Notes: a model not told the origin generated them from the letters alone. Shown: positions 1 to 6,520, counted from the stretch's first letter. The stretch: 14,046 nucleotides of DNA from Oscillospiraceae bacterium (GCA_009788105.1 WQSD01000011.1:1-14046); one strand, 5' to 3'. Numbers and translations are program-made.

Positions 1-2
1 AG

Positions 3-38
3 GGGGTGGGACAGCGTCCCACGGCCTTGACGTTTCTT
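3..38. repeat. Interspersed hairpin repeat, GTGGGAC/GTCCCAC, copy 1
   Basis: A perfect 7-bp stem (GTGGGAC, loop AGC, GTCCCAC at 6-22) is followed on the plus strand by ACGGCCTTGACG. On the minus strand it reads GTCAAGGCCGTGGGAC, the same arrangement as near 1311-1345 and 13897-13930, where the stem is GTGGGC/GCCCAC. The stem bases differ between copies but stay paired. It lies just downstream of tdh, but no T-run follows, so it is not a convincing terminator. Confidence 0.6.
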
Positions 39-54
39 TTGACCTTAACCTACC

Positions 55-1098
55 CTACAAATTACCCCAGTCAAGAATAATCTTGCCGCTTAGCCCCGAA
101 TTCATTGCCTCAAAGCCCTTTTCAAAATCACGGGCGTCAAAGCGGTGGGTGATTATCGGGCTAATATCCAACCCGCCCTCAATCATTGCCGCCATCTTGT
201 ACCAAGTATCGTACATTTCACGGCCGTAAATCCCTTTGATAACAAGGCAACGGAACACAACTTTGTCCCAGTCAATGGACGTGCCTGCCGCCTGCATTCC
301 AAGCATGGTAATCCGCCCGCCGTGGTACATATTGTCCACCATTTGATTAAACGCAACAGGCGAGCCTGACATTTCCATGCCAATATCAAAGCCAAGAATG
401 CCCATTTCGGACATAACTCCACGCAAATCCTCTTTCATTGGGTTGACCACACGGGTCGCACCCATTTTCGCCGCAAGTCCAAGGCGATAGTCGTTCACAT
501 CGGTGACAACAACGTTTCTCGCACCACCAAACTTCGCCACAGCCGCCGCCATAATCCCAATTGGTCCTGCCCCGGTAATCAGCACGTCCTCACCCACGAT
601 TGGGAAAGACAGCGCACAATGCACCGCATTGCCGAATGGGTCGAATACCGGATAAAGCTCTTCCGGCACAGCGCCTGAGCATTTTATTAAATTTGAGGCG
701 GGAATGACCAGATATTCGGCGAAACAACCGTCGCGGTTCACCCCAACTCCCTTGGTTTCAGGGCAAAGATGCGCCCGTCCGGCACGGCAATGACGGCAAA
801 TATCGCACACCAAATGCCCCTCACCGGACACAAGCTCTCCCACTTTGTACCCACTCACCGCCGAGCCAACTTCCACGATTTCGCCTACATATTCGTGTCC
901 GATAATCATTTGCGGCTTGATTGTTCGTGCCGCCCACTCGTCCCAGTTGTAAATATGCACGTCTGTGCCGCAAATTGCCGTCTTGCGGATTTTGATTTTC
1001 ACTTCAGACGGTCCCGGTGGTGCGGGAATCGGCACCTGTTTCATTGTCAGCCCTGCCGCCGCTGTTTCTTTGACTATAGCCCACATTTGTTTGCTCAT
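55..1098 (-). CDS. tdh: L-threonine 3-dehydrogenase
   Basis: Zinc-dependent medium-chain dehydrogenase that oxidises L-threonine to 2-amino-3-ketobutyrate with NAD+ in the cytoplasm. The 347-residue product has the family length and close similarity to E. coli Tdh, including the run around TAICGTDVHIYNWDEW. Catalytic zinc ligands are Cys43, His68 and Glu69 (GHE); structural zinc ligands are Cys98, Cys101, Cys104 and Cys112. The Rossmann motif GAGPIG lies at 176-181 with an acidic residue near 200 that suits NAD. The frame is open 25 codons further upstream, but I chose the ATG at 1098 because AAGGAG lies 8 nt before it and the Tdh similarity begins there. The usual partner kbl (2-amino-3-ketobutyrate CoA ligase) is not in the window; it could lie beyond the left edge. 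Two promoter-like sites lie upstream. Confidence 0.95.
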   Translation of the reverse strand: MSKQMWAIVKETAAAGLTMKQVPIPAPPGPSEVKIKIRKTAICGTDVHIYNWDEWAARTIKPQMIIGHEYVGEIVEVGSAVSGYKVGELVSGEGHLVCDICRHCRAGRAHLCPETKGVGVNRDGCFAEYLVIPASNLIKCSGAVPEELYPVFDPFGNAVHCALSFPIVGEDVLITGAGPIGIMAAAVAKFGGARNVVVTDVNDYRLGLAAKMGATRVVNPMKEDLRGVMSEMGILGFDIGMEMSGSPVAFNQMVDNMYHGGRITMLGMQAAGTSIDWDKVVFRCLVIKGIYGREMYDTWYKMAAMIEGGLDISPIITHRFDARDFEKGFEAMNSGLSGKIILDWGNL

Positions 1099-1132
1099 GT
1101 TTTTGCTCCTTAAAATAAATATGCTTTTCTTT

Positions 1133-1161
1133 AGTATATCCAGAGTGAAGAAAAACCTCAA
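1133..1161 (-). promoter_or_regulatory. Proximal promoter of tdh (P1)
   Basis: On the minus strand, TTGAGG (1161-1156) and TATACT (1138-1133) are 17 nt apart, which would start transcription near 1126 and give a leader of about 28 nt. The segment from the -10 into the leader (GATATACT, then AAAGAAAAGCATATTTA) is nearly duplicated 239 bp further upstream at 1354-1379. Confidence 0.6.
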
Positions 1162-1208
1162 AAACTTTGACACAAAAGTATTTCATGCTTTTGTGTCAAG
1201 AAGTTTTT
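1160..1208 (-). terminator. Terminator-like long hairpin upstream of tdh
   Basis: The arms are AAAAACTT plus TGACACAAAAG (1160-1178) and CTTTTGTGTCA plus AAGTTTTT (1188-1208), 19 pairs with a 2-nt bulge and a 9-nt loop. Read on the minus strand, the 3' arm ends in GTTTTTGAGGTTTTT, so it resembles an intrinsic terminator. It lies downstream of the distal promoter-like site (1372-1400) and copy A, and just upstream of P1, so it could end a short RNA or attenuate read-through into tdh. It could instead be a protein-binding palindrome overlapping the P1 -35. Confidence 0.5.
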
Positions 1209-1225
1209 AGTCAAGTTTTTTTCAA

Positions 1226-1299
1226 GCCCTTGTGAGCGCTGAAGGCGACAGTATGGACGGTTCATCCGTCTGGCAGGTCGCCGTAATGCGTGAGCGGGC
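1226..1299. repeat. 74-nt structured element, copy A (possible ncRNA or mobile hairpin)
   Basis: Bounded by GCCC and GGGC. On the plus strand it folds as nested stems: GCCC/GGGC, CGC/GCG (1237-1239 with 1288-1290), GGCGAC/GTCGCC (1244-1249 with 1277-1282) and GACGG/CCGTC (1256-1260 with 1266-1270) closing the loop TTCAT. It aligns without gaps to 10948-11021 (60 of 74 identical), and five base pairs differ compensatorily. The flanks CAAGTTTT (1212-1219) and AAAACTTG (1300-1307) are also complementary. Minus-strand promoter-like sites favour minus transcription, whereas the G-T pairs at 1255/1271 and 1254/1272, which are G-C and T-A in copy B, fit a plus-strand fold better. I do not recognise it as a known riboswitch or RNA family. 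Confidence 0.75.
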
Positions 1300-1310
1300 A
1301 AAACTTGTGC

Positions 1311-1345
1311 GGTGTGGGCGCACAGCCCACGGTCTTGACCTTTTT
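1311..1345 (-). repeat. Interspersed hairpin repeat, GTGGGC/GCCCAC, copy 2
   Basis: On the minus strand this reads AAAAAGGTCAAGACCGTGGG, followed by a short loop and GCCCACACC. It shares GGTCAAGACCGTGGGC and GCCCACACC with 13897-13930 and is related to the hairpin at 3-38. It lies between the distal tdh promoter-like site and copy A. Confidence 0.65.
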
Positions 1346-1371
1346 CTTCAGTCTAAATATGCTTTTCTTTA

Positions 1372-1400
1372 AGTATATCATATTTTTGCCGAAAATTCAA
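1372..1400 (-). promoter_or_regulatory. Distal promoter upstream of copy A (P2)
   Basis: On the minus strand, TTGAAT (1400-1395) and TATACT (1377-1372) are exactly 17 nt apart, with predicted start near 1365. The sequence around the -10 (GATATACTTAAAGAAAAGCATATTTA) is a near copy of that around P1, so this promoter segment looks duplicated. It begins directly after the terminator of the XRE gene, so any transcript would be independent of that gene and would run through copy A. Confidence 0.5.
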
Positions 1401-1408
1401 TACCTGAT

Positions 1409-1452
1409 AAAAAATCTAAAAAAAATCTCCCCGACCACTTGTGTAGTCGGGG
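1409..1452 (-). terminator. Rho-independent terminator of the XRE regulator
   Basis: A perfect 7-bp stem, CCCCGAC/GTCGGGG (1429-1435 and 1446-1452, 10-nt loop), is followed on the minus strand by AGATTTTTTTTAGATTTTTT. It starts 6 nt after the stop codon of the regulator gene. Confidence 0.9.
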
Positions 1453-1458
1453 AAAAGT

Positions 1459-2448
1459 TTAATATTTCGCCAATACCGCCTGAAAAGCCTCGGTTTTGCG
1501 GAGTTCTGTAAAGAATGGTGCATTTTTCAGCCATGTGGCAGACGCAGCGGAATCCGCCGAGCATTCAAGATACTTTTCATAGTATTTCGCCGCCGTATCA
1601 TAGCGTTTTTCCATGTTGGAATATTTTCCGCCCTCGTGATATATTGAGCCGAGAATGCTTTTGGTGCTTTCGTATCCTGCTTCTGCACAAAAAGTTTTTA
1701 TCTGTTCAGCTAATAATTCTGACAAGCGGTCTTTTTCCTCAAAGGTTTTATCGGACAGCCAAAGGGTGCGGAAATACTTTTGTAAAGCACCGCAACCTAA
1801 CGTAACTATATTAACATTGATGCGTTCAAGCCATTCTTCAGTCCCATGAGGAAAAAGCTGTTCAATATGCTGTTCTTTAGAGCTCCACCAGCTTGGAAAA
1901 TCATCAAAACAAGCTATCGCTTTATCTATCTCCCCTTGCGCTTTGTAAACTATTGCCATGATGTGTGCCGCCTCGAACCGCAAGCCGTTTGTGGTGCATT
2001 CATCAAGGATACGCCGGCAACCAGCAAGCAGTTCCTCCGCATGGGATAGGATTTTCTCTTGGGAAGATTCTGCCGTGCGACCGCCAACTAAGTGGTGCAT
2101 ATAGGTTACTAAAATCCTAAAGTCGTTTGGGAAATCATGAAGAGCGGCAAGCAAAACTTCTTCATTCTCTTTGTACTTTCCTTTTGCCCAAAGTTCGTCC
2201 ATTTTGGCTATTCGCTTTTGAATCTCCATTTCCACAGCCGCTTTGTCATAGCCCAGCAGTTCGTCTGTGCTGACCCCGAAAAAGCTGGCGATGGGCAGAA
2301 TCATGCTGATGTCCGGCAGGGTTTCCCCACGCTCCCACTTGCTGACCGCAGGGGCAGACACGTTCATATACTCTGCAAATTTTTCTTGTGTAATATCTTT
2401 TTGCTGGCGAAAGCGTTTGATATTAACGCCGATTTGAATGTTCATCAT
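1459..2448 (-). CDS. XRE-family transcriptional regulator with helical C-terminal domain
   Basis: 329 residues. Residues 6-66 form a Cro/CI-type helix-turn-helix: GVNIKRFRQQKDITQEKFAE, then SAPAVSKWERGETLPD and the typical ending FFGVSTDELLGYD. The remaining 260 residues look mainly helical, rich in Glu, Lys and Ala, and resemble a TPR-like sensor region (for example DTAAKYYEKYLECSADSAAS). No membrane segment is visible. The first ATG has AGGAG 7 nt upstream; a second ATG follows at once. It is transcribed alone, with its own terminator. Family knowledge suggests a DNA-binding repressor or activator, possibly peptide- or stress-responsive; neither the target nor the signal can be read from the sequence. 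Palindromes in its upstream region are candidate binding sites. Confidence is high for the DNA-binding domain and low for any role. Confidence 0.9.
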   Translation of the reverse strand: MMNIQIGVNIKRFRQQKDITQEKFAEYMNVSAPAVSKWERGETLPDISMILPIASFFGVSTDELLGYDKAAVEMEIQKRIAKMDELWAKGKYKENEEVLLAALHDFPNDFRILVTYMHHLVGGRTAESSQEKILSHAEELLAGCRRILDECTTNGLRFEAAHIMAIVYKAQGEIDKAIACFDDFPSWWSSKEQHIEQLFPHGTEEWLERINVNIVTLGCGALQKYFRTLWLSDKTFEEKDRLSELLAEQIKTFCAEAGYESTKSILGSIYHEGGKYSNMEKRYDTAAKYYEKYLECSADSAASATWLKNAPFFTELRKTEAFQAVLAKY

Positions 2449-2477
2449 TGATATTCTCCTAATTGTGTTTTTGTTTT

Positions 2478-2579
2478 GGCAGGCCTGCCGTTACTAACAG
2501 TATATACTATTCCGCACCAAAACACCAGCACCTGTCGGGAAAGAGAATATAACTGTGGGTTAAAAAATATAACTCACAG
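2478..2579. promoter_or_regulatory. Palindromes between mutS2 and the XRE gene, possible operators
   Basis: Three symmetrical sites lie upstream of the XRE gene: GGCAGGCCTGCC (2478-2489, perfect), AGTATATACT (2499-2508, perfect, with a minus-strand TATACT that could be a -10) and CTGTGGGTTA/TAACTCACAG (2553-2562 and 2570-2579, one G-T pair, 7-nt loop). The third could be part of a mutS2 terminator or an operator. Regulators of this type often bind upstream of their own gene, but nothing here proves it. Confidence 0.3.
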
Positions 2580-2609
2580 CACACCAAGACAAAAAAAGAG
2601 TAGGACGTT

Positions 2610-4991
2610 TCACAGTTCCACCACCGTCACCCCGGTGTCCCCTTCGCCAAACTCGCCAATGCGAAAGGACTTTATCCGCTTATCCCGCTTCAAATTTTCC
2701 CATATCACACGGCGCAACACTCCGCTGCCTTTGCCGTGGATAATTCGCACAGAAGGCATTCGCAGGACAACTGCGTCGTCGATGTGCTTGTCGCACTCCT
2801 CCCACGCTTCCTCCCCGGTCATGCCCCGCAGGTCAATTTCGTGAGAGAAGTTCGCCGCCGATACCCCACTTAATTTTGGTGGCGGTGTTTCTTTTTTTGC
2901 TTTTTCGGCGACGGCAGGGTCAAGCAGACGCAAATTCTTCACCTTTGTGCGGGTGGTAAGAGTGCCGCAAGTGACAAGGACATTCCCCCCTTTGTCCGGG
3001 TCAGCGGCAAGTATACCCTGCTGATTCATGCTGACAACCAGCACACGGTCGCCGCTTACAAGAGGGCGGGGCAGGGTGTAGTCCTCGTTTGTGCGGTGCA
3101 GTACCGGGGTAGATTCTTCGGTGGCGGCATCCATGTGACGGTTAAAATCCCGCCGCGCCGCATCTAATTTTGCACCAAAGTCAGCCGATTCTTTCTCTCG
3201 CCTGACCTGCTCAAGCTCTGCAAGCACATAGTTCGCCGAGGCTTTCGCTCCGCTAAGAATGGTCGCCGCCTTCTCCTGTGCATCCGCAAGGGCTTTTTCG
3301 GACAGCTGTTGCCGTCTGGCAATGTCCGCCTCCGTTTTAGCAAGGCGAGCGTCCATTTCCGCCCGCGCCGCCTCAAGCTCGGCACGGAGGGTGTCGCTTT
3401 CACGGCGGCTGTCCTCAAGGCTACCGATAACCGTTTCAAGTTGTCGCTCGTTTACGCCAACAAACCCTTGCGCCGCTGTGATAATCTCATCTGACAGCCC
3501 AAGACGGCGGGAAATAGCAAAGGCGTTGCTTCGCCCCACCGCCCCGATAATCAGGCGGTAGGTTGGGGAAAGAGTTTCGATGTTAAACTCACAGGAGGCA
3601 TTAGAGTAGCCCTCGGTGACAAGGGCGAAAGATTTCAGCTCTGCGTAGTGGGTTGTGGCAGCGCAAAGTGCTCCTGCTTCTTTGGTAGCAATAAGAATTG
3701 CCGTTGCAAGTGCCGCCCCTTCGGTAGGGTCAGTACCTGCACCAAGCTCGTCGAACAGCACCAGCGAGCGACTGCACACCTGCCCCATAACCCCAACGAT
3801 ATTCTTCATATGCCCTGAAAATGTGGACAGCGACTGGGACAGACTTTGCTCGTCCCCAATGTCCGCGAAAACCGAATCGAAGATGCACAAACTGCTTCCG
3901 AATTCGCAGGGGATAAACAGCCCTGACTGTGCCATAAGTGCAAACAGACCAAGGGTTTTCAGGGTCACAGTCTTGCCCCCGGTATTTGGTCCGGTGATAA
4001 CCAGCACCTCAAATTCGACCCCAAGGCGAATGTCCACCGGCACGACTTTTTCCGGGTCAAGCAATGGGTGGCGAGAGCGGAGGAGTGACACCTCCCGCTT
4101 TTCCGTCAGGGTGGGCTGGCTGGCTCGCATTTTGTGCGCAAGCTCTGCGCGGGCAAAGACGGTGTCAAGGTGAGTGATAGTGTGATAGTTCCCCGCTAAA
4201 TCCGCTCCAACCACAGCACATTCGGCGGAAAGTGCCGAGAGAATACGCTCGATTTCCCGCACCTCTTCAAGGTGCAAGGCGCGTAGCTCGTTGTTGGTTT
4301 CCACCACCGCCATAGGCTCGATAAACAGGGTCGAACCGGAGGCAGATGTGTCGTGCAACAGCCCCTTAATCTCCCCTTTATGCTCCGCCTTGACAGGGAC
4401 AACATAACGCCCATTTCGTTGGGTGATAATATTGTCCTGCAGGTGTTTTGAGTGGGTCGAGCCGGTGATAAAGCGGTTTAATATGTCGGTGATTTTGTTG
4501 TTTTTGTGCTTGATGTTTCGGCGAATGTCGGCAAGAGCGGGGCTTGCCTCGTCGGCGATGACTTCCTCGTCGATAATGGCGCGGTCAATGGCAAGCTCCA
4601 GGTCACGATGGAGCTGTAGGGCGGCGAAATACTTCTCCAATGCACTATCCTCCACCATGTGACTGCGGGCATAGTCACAAAGACTGCGAACAGAACGGCA
4701 GAGAGCGGATATTTCCATAAGTTCGATGGTGGACAGGGTCGCACCCCGCTCCGCTCGGTCAAGGGCAGGCAGAATGTTCGCCCCTTTGCCGAAAGATGGC
4801 TTGCCCGAATGCTCGGTGTAGCCCATGGCGTGGGCGACTTCGTGCAGGGTTGCCCGCACAAGGGAAATATCCGCCGACGGGGTGGTGTCAAGGCAAAGCT
4901 GTCGCCCGCCCACTGTGGCGGCACAGTCGGCAAGCATATTCAGCACACGGTCAAATTCTAATGCGGCAGCAGCTTTGATGTAGTTTTTCAT
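2610..4991 (-). CDS. mutS2: Endonuclease MutS2
   Basis: 793 residues, the family's usual size. The MutS-type core and clamp helices occupy about 1-320. The ATPase has Walker A GPNTGGKT at 334-341, Walker B LVLFDEL at 410-416 and TTHYAEL at 446-452. A long charged coiled coil spans about 515-615, a KOW-like beta region about 643-690, and a C-terminal Smr nuclease domain about 717-793 with DLRG (720-723) and HGKGSG (752-757). MutS2 lacks a mismatch-recognition domain; the family is linked to control of recombination and to rescue of collided ribosomes. I chose the ATG at 4991, not one 13 codons upstream, because AAAGGA lies in front of it and the longer form would overlap the upstream gene. The gap to that gene is 22 nt, so both may share a transcript. 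The nearby dut and endonuclease IV-like genes also act on DNA, but in separate units. Confidence 0.95.
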   Translation of the reverse strand: MKNYIKAAAALEFDRVLNMLADCAATVGGRQLCLDTTPSADISLVRATLHEVAHAMGYTEHSGKPSFGKGANILPALDRAERGATLSTIELMEISALCRSVRSLCDYARSHMVEDSALEKYFAALQLHRDLELAIDRAIIDEEVIADEASPALADIRRNIKHKNNKITDILNRFITGSTHSKHLQDNIITQRNGRYVVPVKAEHKGEIKGLLHDTSASGSTLFIEPMAVVETNNELRALHLEEVREIERILSALSAECAVVGADLAGNYHTITHLDTVFARAELAHKMRASQPTLTEKREVSLLRSRHPLLDPEKVVPVDIRLGVEFEVLVITGPNTGGKTVTLKTLGLFALMAQSGLFIPCEFGSSLCIFDSVFADIGDEQSLSQSLSTFSGHMKNIVGVMGQVCSRSLVLFDELGAGTDPTEGAALATAILIATKEAGALCAATTHYAELKSFALVTEGYSNASCEFNIETLSPTYRLIIGAVGRSNAFAISRRLGLSDEIITAAQGFVGVNERQLETVIGSLEDSRRESDTLRAELEAARAEMDARLAKTEADIARRQQLSEKALADAQEKAATILSGAKASANYVLAELEQVRREKESADFGAKLDAARRDFNRHMDAATEESTPVLHRTNEDYTLPRPLVSGDRVLVVSMNQQGILAADPDKGGNVLVTCGTLTTRTKVKNLRLLDPAVAEKAKKETPPPKLSGVSAANFSHEIDLRGMTGEEAWEECDKHIDDAVVLRMPSVRIIHGKGSGVLRRVIWENLKRDKRIKSFRIGEFGEGDTGVTVVEL

Positions 4992-5013
4992 GGGGGGTGT
5001 CCTTTTGTTTGTC

Positions 5014-5442
5014 TTACCAATGTTTGTCATATGGGTCGAATTTGTTGTCTAAATATATTTGCCAAGTAAAGCCTTTTAAGTCACTATCCTTGTATTTTTT
5101 GTAGAGGTAAATGTAGCTTGGAATTTGGTAAAGTAAATAGAAATTAAGGGGTATGGCTATAATGCTTACTATAACCATAACAACCATGGAAGCTGGCTCA
5201 TAAAAGCCCATAATAGCCGAAATTATTCCTCCTGTAGCAAAAGACACAATTGCTATTAGTGCAAAAGAGATTGCGGATATTAAAAAACTGGTTTCAAGGT
5301 GTTTCTTTTCAAAGAATGGAAAGTCGTCAAGTATATCTTTGTCTAATGTTGGACCTCCCAATAGATGATTATTACCCCAAAACCTTTGTTTGTTCATAAT
5401 CACTCGCAATATTTTTCGTAAATCTTTGTTTTTGTTATTCAT
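5014..5442 (-). CDS. Small hypothetical membrane protein
   Basis: 142 residues; I do not recognise the family. Residues 1-50 are polar and charged and probably cytoplasmic, with FWGNNHLLGGPTLDKD at 21-36. Two hydrophobic stretches (about 51-79, possibly one helix plus a re-entrant part, and about 84-106) are followed by an aromatic, lysine-rich tail (YIYLYKKYKDSDLKGF and a C-terminal DPYDKHW). The ATG has GGGAG 7 nt upstream. The gene ends 22 nt before mutS2. It is clearly more AT-rich than mutS2 and dut on either side, which may mean recent acquisition. It has no signal peptide or catalytic motif. A real gene is likely because of its ribosome binding site, its spacing and the membrane-protein pattern. 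Confidence 0.7.
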   Translation of the reverse strand: MNNKNKDLRKILRVIMNKQRFWGNNHLLGGPTLDKDILDDFPFFEKKHLETSFLISAISFALIAIVSFATGGIISAIMGFYEPASMVVMVIVSIIAIPLNFYLLYQIPSYIYLYKKYKDSDLKGFTWQIYLDNKFDPYDKHW

Positions 5443-5610
5443 TCAAATTCTCCCATGTATGTTTTGCTCTTATTCCCGTCCCCCAAAAGTCGAGGTGTGG
5501 CAATGCGTAGCATTACGGGAGGAGTTTGTTTTAATGGTACTCCCTCCGACGGCTACGCCGCCACCTCCCTCACGAGGGAGGCTTGGGTGCGGTGCGGGTG
5601 TTGTTGTTTT

Positions 5611-5684
5611 GTAGGGGCGAACTGTGTTCGCCCGCGGAATAATTGCACGACCCATCATTGCGGGCGGCAGGTTGTCGCCCCTAC
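5611..5684. repeat. GTAGGGGCGAAC inverted repeat, degenerate copy
   Basis: The left arm (5611-5634) is identical to the left arm at 7326-7349. The spacer (GGAATAATTGCAC and on) is also nearly identical, but the right arm (5661-5684) reads CGGGCGGCAGGTTGTCGCCC and has lost pairing in its middle. Upstream homology extends through TGCGGGTGTTGTTGT. Probably a non-autonomous palindromic repeat family. Confidence 0.75.
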
Positions 5685-5732
5685 GGGTGCAGTACAATTT
5701 TTCGTGCATTTTCGTGTAGTTCGTGGTTGACT

Positions 5733-5815
5733 GCCCTTGACCTTTTCAATAAATTGATTTGCGTAAGCAAATCCACCTTAATTCTTCATTTTTAATTCTT
5801 AATTCTTCATTCTTT
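5733..5815 (-). repeat. AT-rich/hairpin repeat module, copy 1 (3' of dut)
   Basis: On the minus strand the order is: tandem GAAGAATTAAGAATT-like units, hairpin GATTTGC-TTAC-GCAAATC (5756-5773), then ATTGAAAAGGTCAAGGGC. The same order occurs near 7461-7534, 9448-9524 and, on the opposite strand, 13826-13910. It starts right after the dut stop. Confidence 0.75.
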
Positions 5816-5821
5816 GCCGCC

Positions 5822-6256
5822 CTACACTCCCGTTGACCCAAAGCCACCCTCACCCCTAACCGTGTCAGGCAACTCCTCGGATTCCTCGAAAATGGCGGCA
5901 ATGTAGGGTGCGATGACCATTTGAGCGACACGTTCGCCGTGGGTGATTTCCTGTGGCTGTGTGCCATGATTATGCAATGCAACCATGACCTCACCACGAT
6001 AATCGCTGTCCACCACTCCCACCTTGTTAGCAGGAGCAAGCCCCCGCTTGGCGGCAAGTCCGCTTCTGGCGTGAATAAACCCTGCCAACCCCACAGGAAT
6101 AGCAACGGCAACCCCGGTTGGTATCATCACAGTTTCGTGGGGGACAATGGTGACGGATGTATCAAGACAAGCGTAAAGGTCAGCACCTGCGGCGAATTCT
6201 GTGCCGTAGGTAGGAAGAATCGCGTTTGAACGCAGAATTTTGATTTGAATTTTCAT
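5822..6256 (-). CDS. dut: Deoxyuridine 5'-triphosphate nucleotidohydrolase (dUTPase)
   Basis: Hydrolyses dUTP to dUMP and diphosphate, keeping uracil out of DNA and feeding thymidylate synthesis. The 144-residue length fits the trimeric family, and all five motifs are present: AGADLYA (23-29), ARSGLA (63-68; the first residue is usually Pro), GVVDSDYRGE (80-89, catalytic Asp83), GERVAQMVI (107-115) and the C-terminal RGEGGFGSTG (134-143) that closes over the substrate. The ATG at 6256 has GAGGT 5 nt upstream. It is transcribed away from the plus-strand gene at 6521, so its promoter must lie in the shared 6257-6520 gap or overlap the divergent one; I see no clear minus-strand promoter. Its 3' end abuts a repeat module but keeps its own TAG. 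Confidence 0.96.
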   Translation of the reverse strand: MKIQIKILRSNAILPTYGTEFAAGADLYACLDTSVTIVPHETVMIPTGVAVAIPVGLAGFIHARSGLAAKRGLAPANKVGVVDSDYRGEVMVALHNHGTQPQEITHGERVAQMVIAPYIAAIFEESEELPDTVRGEGGFGSTGV

Positions 6257-6294
6257 GGAATACCTCGTTGACGAAAATATTTACAAATTGTATG

Positions 6295-6322
6295 TTGACA
6301 TTTGTGAAAAATTGTGTATAAT
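6295..6322 (+). promoter_or_regulatory. Consensus sigma-A promoter of the Cys-triad protein gene
   Basis: TTGACA (6295-6300) and TATAAT (6317-6322) are both perfect matches, with a 16-nt spacer in an AT-rich setting. Transcription should start near 6329, leaving a leader of about 190 nt before the ATG at 6521. It is the strongest promoter by sequence in the window. Confidence 0.85.
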
Positions 6323-6368
6323 AGGAGTATATGACTATCCAATTAGCTCATGAAACAGCCAAAGCATT

Positions 6369-6442
6369 GTCATTGCGGGCTTGACCCGCAATCTCATCAA
6401 ATATTGAAGTCCCATGAGATTGCGGGTCAAGCCCGCAATGAC
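6369..6442. repeat. 29-bp perfect inverted repeat in the leader of the Cys-triad gene
   Basis: The arms 6369-6397 and 6414-6442 are exact reverse complements (cores GCGGGCTTGACCCGC and GCGGGTCAAGCCCGC) around a 16-nt spacer. Translated, it gives CGLDPQSH and AGQARND, a peptide pair familiar from spurious ORFs over this widespread palindromic repeat type in many genomes. It lies between the promoter at 6295-6322 and the start codon, so the mRNA leader would carry a very stable hairpin. The frame is open through it, which makes a false upstream start at 6350 possible. Confidence 0.9.
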
Positions 6443-6520
6443 ATAGAGAAGCTGAAACTTTGCATTATGATCTATCTTGATAGCCACATAATAGTATATC
6501 AGTCCATTAGGAGGATTAAA

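Larger units (their letters stand above)
5443..5821. other. Gene-free, repeat-filled gap between dut and the small membrane protein gene
   Basis: No gene is credible here. From left to right it holds a mini-hairpin AATGC-GTA-GCATT (5502-5514), a hairpin CGGC-TAC-GCCG (5550-5560), an 8-bp stem CCTCCCTC/GAGGGAGG (5564-5581), a degenerate copy of the GTAGGGGCGAAC inverted repeat (5611-5684), a TTTTCGTG-rich stretch shared with 9419-9445, and the AT-rich repeat module at the 3' side of dut (5733-5815). Apparent reading frames in this stretch are low-complexity translations of these repeats. Confidence 0.75.

Noticed and set aside
1167..1195. TTGACA on the plus strand as a promoter for copy A
   Set aside because: No -10-like sequence follows at 16-19 nt, and the hexamer is part of the long inverted repeat.
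1226..1299. Copy A as a lysine, glycine, c-di-GMP or THF riboswitch
   Set aside because: None of the conserved cores of these classes that I know could be placed on either strand, and the fold is a single nested hairpin.
5455..5730. ORFs of 74-91 codons in the gap upstream of the small membrane protein gene
   Set aside because: They translate palindromic and low-complexity repeats, lack ribosome binding sites and resemble no protein.
6350..6520. N-terminal extension of the Cys-triad protein starting at 6350
   Set aside because: It is translation of the 29-bp palindromic repeat, has no ribosome binding site, and would precede the evident signal peptide. AGGAGG points to 6521.
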